From Treponema sp. (GTDB taxonomy: Bacteria > Spirochaetota > Spirochaetia > Treponematales > Treponemataceae), in contig JAFPCT010000115.1 of the NCBI GenBank assembly GCA_017390125.1, positions 1-9,869 on the forward strand: DNA of 9,869 nucleotides, written 5' to 3'. The notes under the pieces were generated by a model. The model saw only the letters and a list, made by a program, of their open reading frames with translations. It had not been told where the DNA came from and searched no databases. This document shows positions 5,810 to 9,869 of the stretch, piece after piece. The stretch's first letter is position 1. Each line of letters opens with the position of its first letter. Both the position numbers and the translations under genes were made by a program.

Positions 5810-6889
5810 ATGAAACGTTTTGCCATTGCATTAATTACATTATTCATGAGTGCGGCTGTATTTGCACAGTCAGACCTGCAGATACTTGCTGTTGTAAAAT
5901 TGAATAAAAATGAATCAATTACAGTTAAGCAGATAAAGACACGCGTTGAGATGTACGAAAAACAGCGTGGTGCTGCGCTTTCTGTAGATGACAGAAAAAA
6001 GGTTCTTGATGCACTTATTCAGGAAAAACTTGTGCTTCAGGCTGCTCAGAAAGCCGGACTCACTCTTACTGACAGTGCCGTTGAGCAGATGTTCCTTCAG
6101 AATGTTTCTCAGCAGCTTCTTGGAAAAGTTGTCAGCCAGACAGAACTTGAACAGACTGTAAAACAGCAGACAAACCTTTCGCTTGACGATTTCATGAAGC
6201 AGCAGATCGGAATGTCTGTTTCAGAATACAAGACTTATCTTAAGAATCAGACATTGGTTCAGCAGTACATCATGAAACAGCGCGAAAACGAAATCAAATC
6301 TGTTGCCGCTACAGATGAAGAAATCCGTTCTTTCTATGAGCTCAACAAATCTTCATTTGTATGGACTGACATGATGAAGCTTTTCCTTGTTGTAGTTCCA
6401 AAGGGTGACAATGCAGAAGCTGCCCGTGTAAAGGCAAATGACTTGTATACAAAACTTAAGGAAAAGAAACTTTCATCCAACCAGATTATCGTTGAATCAA
6501 AGAAAGACAATTCAGGCTTCCAGTCTGGCGAAATCCTTATCAACAAGAATCAGATGAGCGCACAGCAGCTTGGTATTTCTTATTCAGATTTGATAAGCCT
6601 CTTTGGAAACAACAAGGACTATATTTCTGACGTTTCTGAATTTGACACACATTTCCAGTTCTATATGGTAATCAAAAAGTACGACGCAAAACTTCTTGGT
6701 TTGAGCGATGTCGTGCAGCCTGACTCAACAACTACTGTTTACGATTACATCCGCAGTTCTCTTGGACAGGAAAAAGTAATGCAGTATTTCACTGTTGCCG
6801 CTCAGGAAATTGCCGTTGAACTTGATAAAGAAGAAAATGTTGAGCGCAAAAAGACAGGTGACGCTTTAACAAAACTCCTTTCTTGGTAG
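5810..6889 (+). CDS. SurA-like periplasmic chaperone (parvulin-type, probably degenerate)
   Basis: This 359-residue secreted protein has a classic signal peptide, MKRFAIALITLFMSAAVFA, with likely cleavage after Ala19 (VFA/QS). Residues about 35-165 resemble the helical SurA N-terminal chaperone domain, with a run typical of the family (VLDALIQEKLVLQAAQKAGL). Residues about 170-310 have a parvulin-like order: a beta strand (MKLFLVVVPKG) at the place of the usual HILV strand, then a helix with AEAARVKANDLYTKL, and later FDTHFQFYMVIKKY. The His and other residues of the active-site signature are not evident, so isomerase activity is doubtful and a holdase role is more likely. From memory it corresponds to T. 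pallidum TP1016 (Tpn39b, 'basic membrane protein'). nusB follows after ten bases. The role in outer-membrane protein folding is inferred from the family. Confidence 0.85.
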   Translation: MKRFAIALITLFMSAAVFAQSDLQILAVVKLNKNESITVKQIKTRVEMYEKQRGAALSVDDRKKVLDALIQEKLVLQAAQKAGLTLTDSAVEQMFLQNVSQQLLGKVVSQTELEQTVKQQTNLSLDDFMKQQIGMSVSEYKTYLKNQTLVQQYIMKQRENEIKSVAATDEEIRSFYELNKSSFVWTDMMKLFLVVVPKGDNAEAARVKANDLYTKLKEKKLSSNQIIVESKKDNSGFQSGEILINKNQMSAQQLGISYSDLISLFGNNKDYISDVSEFDTHFQFYMVIKKYDAKLLGLSDVVQPDSTTTVYDYIRSSLGQEKVMQYFTVAAQEIAVELDKEENVERKKTGDALTKLLSW

Positions 6890-6894
6890 GGAGG
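6888..6894 (+). promoter_or_regulatory. Shine-Dalgarno of nusB overlapping the upstream stop codon
   Basis: AGGGAGG shares its first two bases with the TAG stop of the SurA-like gene (6887-6889) and lies five bases before the nusB ATG at 6900. This overlap suggests translational coupling. It also fixes the nusB start. Confidence 0.8.
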
Positions 6895-6899
6895 TTCAG

Positions 6900-7400
6900 A
6901 TGTCTCGACGAATAGGTAGAATCCTTGCTTTTCAGGCATTGTATTCATGGGATGTCGGCGGAGTAAAAATTGATGACCTTCTTTCTTTTTCCTGGCTTGA
7001 GCATGATGATGCTGAAGCTCAGGAGGGTGAATCTCAGGACGAGGAAGCAAAATTCTGTCTTATAGACAAGCAGATGACTCTTTTTGATTCACTTGCCGTA
7101 GAGAAGAAGGAAGAAATTTTCACATTTGCCCGTCTCCTTGTAAGAGGAACTGTAGAAAACATCGATAAGATTGATGAAGTTATAAAATCTCATCTTTCGC
7201 CAAAATGGACTTTGGACAGAATCAATAAGGTTGCTCTTGCAGTAATAAGAATGAGCGTTTATTCCCTTATGTTCCAGAAAGAAGTTGATCCGGTAATCAT
7301 AATCGATGAGGCCGTTGAAATTGTAAAGGAATATGGTATTGATGAATCTTATAAATTTGCGAATGCCATCCTTGACAATATCAAAAAATCTCTTGCATAA
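6900..7400 (+). CDS. nusB: Transcription antitermination factor NusB
   Basis: NusB binds the boxA RNA with NusE (S10) and keeps RNA polymerase processive on rRNA operons. The N-terminus SRRIGRILAFQALYSWDV matches the Arg-rich RNA-binding start of the family. The C-terminal half carries LDRINKVALAVIRMSVYSL, VIIIDEAVEIVKEYG and SYKFANAILDNI, all standard NusB blocks. At 166 residues it is longer than the ~140 usual. The extra length is mostly an acidic, poorly conserved stretch at about 34-66 (HDDAEAQEGESQDEEAKF). It sits ten bases after the SurA-like gene and 13 before the lipoprotein gene, so these three are likely one operon. Confidence 0.95.
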   Translation: MSRRIGRILAFQALYSWDVGGVKIDDLLSFSWLEHDDAEAQEGESQDEEAKFCLIDKQMTLFDSLAVEKKEEIFTFARLLVRGTVENIDKIDEVIKSHLSPKWTLDRINKVALAVIRMSVYSLMFQKEVDPVIIIDEAVEIVKEYGIDESYKFANAILDNIKKSLA

Positions 7401-7413
7401 AAGTGAGACCATT

Positions 7414-9279
7414 ATGAAAAAGCCGTGCAGGAAAATAGTATGCATTTTTGTGTCCTTATGTTTTCTTCTGCCGGCTTTTTTTATTTCCTGCTCAAAAAGC
7501 GCCGAGCGTCTGTCGTTCACTTCATCCCTTGATGAAATTGATGCGCTTATAAATCAGAATCAGTTTAAAGATGCAGAACGAGAACTTGGAAAAATTGAAA
7601 AATATGCCTACAGTTCCTGGTCGGAAATCGGTATTTTCCGGCGCTACTGCAGAATTGCGCTTTACGAAAAAGCTGAGAAAGTTCTGGTTTCTGCAATAAA
7701 AAAAAATCCTGAAAATCTTGAGCTGAATGCCGTATATGCAAATTTCCTTTTGCGACATGACCGCATTGCGGATGCCATGAGCGCCGGAAAGGTTCTGCAG
7801 GGTACGGAGTACGGTTCTATTTATTCAGAAATTGTAATGCAGGACACCCTTAAAAAATCTGAATCCAGGGATCTGCGTAGTATTTTTGAGTCCTCTGAAT
7901 ACTTTACCGTTTATTACGATGCCTATGTGGGAACAAAGGACAATGCATGGCTCAGAAATTGTGCCCTCATGTATCTTTCCAACGGAGAATATACTAAAGC
8001 CGTTTCCCTTTGTCCTGATGAAGTTTATGGCGCCGATGACGCATATTTCTGGGGCATGCTTTCCTATGACGCGAACCGTTTCGCTGATGCCGTGAACTAT
8101 TGTGATACGGCAGAAAAACTCCTGAAAGTTGCCGGCGGACGTACGTTAAAACGGGTTTCTGCAGAAAAGGTTTTTGCTCTTCTTGCAGATTCTTACACCG
8201 GCCTTTCCGATGCGGAAATGGCAGAGACTGTGCGCCAGAAATTCCTTGATTCAATAAAGGATTACAAAGGCGGCTGGATTCTTCCGGAAAATTATGAAAC
8301 TGACGTGATGCTTCCTGTTATCTTTGTAAACAGCGCAAAGTGGGCCGCGGACAACATGGAGGAACGCAATTGCGCGGATTATCTTTCTTTTGCCGTAAAG
8401 TCCTGGCCGGATTATACTCCTGCATTGTGTGCCTATGCTGATTTTGCTATGAAATCAAATGAGGAGCGCAAGGAAGACAACGGAATGCTGGAGCTTCGTG
8501 ATCAGGGTCTTGCAACTCTGGAGATGGAAAAATATGACAACCGGGTGCGTATTCCTGTCAGTGATGCCACATATAGAATTGATGAGAGCCTTAAGCGCAT
8601 AAAAAATCCTCTCTTGTACATCGTACGCCAGGACATCCGGTACAGAATTGAAGTTCAGCTTACGGAAAAGGAGAGAACCGCTGACATATGGCGTATACTT
8701 GAAGAGAATATGCTCAGTCCTGCAGTTTATGACGAGCTTCTTTTAAGTTATGCGGAAAATTTTTTTCTTTCTTCAAAACTTATTGAAGATGCCTGGACGC
8801 TTTTTTACAAATATGTCTCAAAAAAATATGACATTGTTTCTGATGAAAAATTCTGGCAGAACGTTGTCCGTAAGGTTCATGATTTTTCCGAAAAGGAGCT
8901 GACCCTTGCATCGTATTTTGCAGCTCTCTCACTGAGGGCAGAGGACTCAAAGTGCCTTTATGAGACCCTTGTTTTTGAAAACGGTAATCCTTCCGTTGAT
9001 TCGGCACTTTCTGTTACCGCTTCGGACAGTTCCTGCATGAATCTTGCATTGATTTACAATTCCCTTGGATTGAAAAACGAGGCTCTTTCGTTGTATGGAA
9101 AGACCAACGGAAGAAGCTCTGACTTTTATATCAAGTCTCTTGCCATGTACCGAATGGCGCTCATTTACTTTAAGGATGACGATTTGAAGAATGCAAGGCG
9201 TTGTGCTGAATATGCGCTCAGCCTTGACAGGCGGAACTCCGAGGCCAGACTTCTTCTTGCTAAAATAAACGGAAAATAA
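7414..9279 (+). CDS. TPR-repeat lipoprotein of unknown function
   Basis: This is a 621-residue protein. The ATG at 7414 is chosen because it begins a signal peptide (MKKPCRKIVCIFVSLCFLLP) and lies 13 bases after the nusB stop; an earlier in-frame ATG at 7333 would overlap nusB. The signal ends in FFISC, with Cys26 the likely lipidated residue under the relaxed spirochaete lipobox. The mature protein is almost entirely helical with TPR-like pairs: residues about 38-60 (ALINQNQFKDAERELGKIEK), 100-130, 210-235 (SNGEYTKAVSLCPDEVYG) and the best one at the C-terminus (ALIYFKDDDLKNARRCAEYA). It is probably a membrane-bound protein-interaction scaffold in the periplasm. It has weak ribosome-binding sequence (GTGAG, 7403-7407) and may rely on coupling to nusB. 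By position it should match the T. pallidum hypothetical protein between nusB and groES. I see no catalytic motif. Confidence 0.88.
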   Translation: MKKPCRKIVCIFVSLCFLLPAFFISCSKSAERLSFTSSLDEIDALINQNQFKDAERELGKIEKYAYSSWSEIGIFRRYCRIALYEKAEKVLVSAIKKNPENLELNAVYANFLLRHDRIADAMSAGKVLQGTEYGSIYSEIVMQDTLKKSESRDLRSIFESSEYFTVYYDAYVGTKDNAWLRNCALMYLSNGEYTKAVSLCPDEVYGADDAYFWGMLSYDANRFADAVNYCDTAEKLLKVAGGRTLKRVSAEKVFALLADSYTGLSDAEMAETVRQKFLDSIKDYKGGWILPENYETDVMLPVIFVNSAKWAADNMEERNCADYLSFAVKSWPDYTPALCAYADFAMKSNEERKEDNGMLELRDQGLATLEMEKYDNRVRIPVSDATYRIDESLKRIKNPLLYIVRQDIRYRIEVQLTEKERTADIWRILEENMLSPAVYDELLLSYAENFFLSSKLIEDAWTLFYKYVSKKYDIVSDEKFWQNVVRKVHDFSEKELTLASYFAALSLRAEDSKCLYETLVFENGNPSVDSALSVTASDSSCMNLALIYNSLGLKNEALSLYGKTNGRSSDFYIKSLAMYRMALIYFKDDDLKNARRCAEYALSLDRRNSEARLLLAKINGK

Positions 9280-9309
9280 AAAAAATCCGGCAGCAGTGCC
9301 GGATTTTTT
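9278..9309 (+). terminator. Two-way intrinsic terminator between convergent genes
   Basis: AATCCGGCA (9284-9292) pairs with TGCCGGATT (9297-9305) around the loop GCAG. The flanks are an A run (9278-9285) on the left and six T (9304-9309) on the right. The plus strand ends the TPR lipoprotein operon, whose stop codon (9277-9279) touches the stem. The same hairpin read on the minus strand is followed by a T run and lies 14 bases past the groES stop. Confidence 0.9.
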
Positions 9310-9323
9310 ATAGCCAGTTGAAA

Positions 9324-9599
9324 TTATTTTTCAATTACTGCGATGATGTCTGACATTCTCAAAATCAGGTGGTCTTCTCCGTCGATTTTTACCTGAGTTC
9401 CGGCATATTTGTCGTACATGATGCTGTCACCAACATTAACGGTAATTTTTTCGTCATCGGTTCCAGGTCCTACTGCAATAACTGTAGCAGTCTGTGTTTT
9501 TTCCTGTGCGGCTTCAGGAATGATGATTCCGCTTGCTGTTTTTGTTTCTGCTTTGTCATTTTTTACAAGAACTCTGTCTGCCAATGGTTTTAATTTCAT
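9324..9599 (-). CDS. groES: Co-chaperonin GroES (Hsp10)
   Basis: This 91-residue protein caps the GroEL chamber as a heptameric lid in the cytosol. The start MKLKPLADRVLVK is the standard GroES beginning. Residues 16-33 form the mobile loop that docks on GroEL (KAETKTASGIIIPEAAQE, with the hydrophobic triplet Ile25-27). The core shows TVIAVGPGT, VNVGDSIMYDKYAGTQVKIDG and the usual ending LILRMSDIIAVIEK. The roof-loop region is a little shorter than in E. coli (97 residues). The ribosome-binding site AAGGAG reads on the minus strand at 9610-9615, ten bases from the ATG. The gene converges on the TPR lipoprotein operon and is monocistronic here. Confidence 0.97.
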   Translation of the reverse strand: MKLKPLADRVLVKNDKAETKTASGIIIPEAAQEKTQTATVIAVGPGTDDEKITVNVGDSIMYDKYAGTQVKIDGEDHLILRMSDIIAVIEK

Positions 9600-9641
9600 T
9601 TTATATACGCTCCTTAAATAAAATTCTTTTCATTTTCTTTA

Positions 9642-9671
9642 AATGTAATAAAATTCACTGCAAATCGTCAA
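9642..9671 (-). promoter_or_regulatory. Candidate groES promoter
   Basis: Read on the minus strand, TTGACG (9666-9671) and TACATT (9642-9647) are 18 bp apart, predicting a start near 9635 and a leader of about 36 bases. The -35 matches five of six and the -10 four of six. No CIRCE element is seen between this promoter and the ATG. Confidence 0.45.
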
Positions 9672-9710
9672 CAAAAAAATGAGCTCTGATGAGTTTTTTT
9701 GACTCTGAGT

Positions 9711-9765
9711 GGGTGAAAATGACCCGATTTAACATTTGAATTTAGCTGCTGGGTAAATTTTACCC
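9711..9765. promoter_or_regulatory. Pair of GGGT-N7-ACCC inverted repeats upstream of groES
   Basis: GGGTGAAAATGACCC (9711-9725) and GGGTAAATTTTACCC (9751-9765) have the same outer arms and the same 7-base spacing, and their centres are 40 bp apart, close to four helical turns. The second is part of a longer symmetric 19-mer (9749-9767). They lie 40-100 bp upstream of the predicted groES -35. They could be sites for a dimeric regulator of groES or of a divergent gene beyond the right edge. Confidence 0.45.
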
Positions 9766-9775
9766 AGATTTTTTT
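9749..9775 (+). terminator. Orphan plus-strand terminator-like hairpin
   Basis: CTGGGTAA (9749-9756) pairs with TTACCCAG (9760-9767) around a 3-base loop, followed by one A and seven T (9769-9775). This has intrinsic-terminator form in the plus direction only. No plus-strand gene precedes it after the lipoprotein terminator at 9309, so it may end an unrecognised small transcript, or the symmetry may be an operator instead. Confidence 0.45.
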
Positions 9776-9869
9776 GAAAAGTCCATACAGGCTGTCTTTA
9801 TGACTGAAATTTGCTCCAAATTTTCATTGAATTCTCCGCTGCAATTCAAAATTTTAGATAAAAATGAAA
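9776..9869. other. Right-edge intergenic stretch, no supported gene
   Basis: No gene can be supported here. The only coding-like item is a nine-residue minus-strand frame (MKIWSKFQS, 9798-9827) preceded at six bases by GGAG (9834-9837). An AT-rich inverted repeat, TTGAATT (9827-9833) and AATTCAA (9843-9849) with a 9-base spacer, overlaps it. An ATG at 9864 is too close to the edge to judge. Confidence 0.4.

Noticed and set aside
7333..7413. Upstream start for the TPR lipoprotein gene
   Set aside because: It would overlap nusB by 68 bases and bury the signal peptide and lipobox.
9827..9849. TTGAATT-N9-AATTCAA as a CIRCE-like operator
   Set aside because: Only the 9-base spacing resembles CIRCE; the arms do not match TTAGCACTC/GAGTGCTAA, and AT-rich symmetry is common by chance.

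Overview
The window looks like chromosomal DNA of a spirochaete, most likely a Treponema. The evidence is a Treponema-type GroEL ending in GGMY, a short 607-residue alanyl-tRNA synthetase without the C-terminal C-Ala domain, a spirochaete-style lipobox on a TPR lipoprotein, and a gene block (alaS, SurA-like periplasmic protein, nusB, TPR lipoprotein, then opposing groES) that matches, from memory, the T. pallidum TP1017-TP1013 neighbourhood. The base composition is moderately AT-rich. No phage, insertion sequence, CRISPR array, tRNA or rRNA is visible. Most of the window is housekeeping.

Layout. Positions 1-420 hold no convincing intact gene. They contain an AT-rich stretch, a possible broken coding remnant with a cysteine-rich end (to 332) and an intrinsic terminator (339-379). 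A sigma70-type promoter at 397-425 then serves groEL (463-2088). The groEL 3' end is followed by an unusual 100-bp segment in which the last 30 bp of the gene region is repeated 94 bp downstream around hairpin-forming DNA, and then by a strong terminator. A membrane-anchored treponemal protein (2249-3805) starts almost on top of that terminator. Next come alaS (3886-5709), a SurA-like secreted chaperone (5810-6889), nusB (6900-7400) and a TPR lipoprotein (7414-9279). The last three are tightly packed and likely co-transcribed. A two-way terminator (9280-9309) separates them from groES (9324-9599), which is on the minus strand. The groES upstream region (9600-9869) carries two matching inverted repeats 40 bp apart, one of which also looks like an orphan plus-strand terminator.

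How the genes work together. GroEL and GroES form the cytosolic folding chamber but are split about 7 kb apart in separate transcription units, and I see no CIRCE operator at either. AlaS (translation), NusB (rRNA antitermination), the SurA-like protein (envelope protein folding) and the lipoprotein (envelope) form a growth- and envelope-related block. The most notable signals are regulatory or structural: two consecutive genes with core promoters placed so that the mRNA would be leaderless, the repeated groEL tail in a shifted frame, an altered near-invariant nucleotide-site motif in GroEL, and the paired inverted repeats upstream of groES. No convincing new multi-gene system is present.
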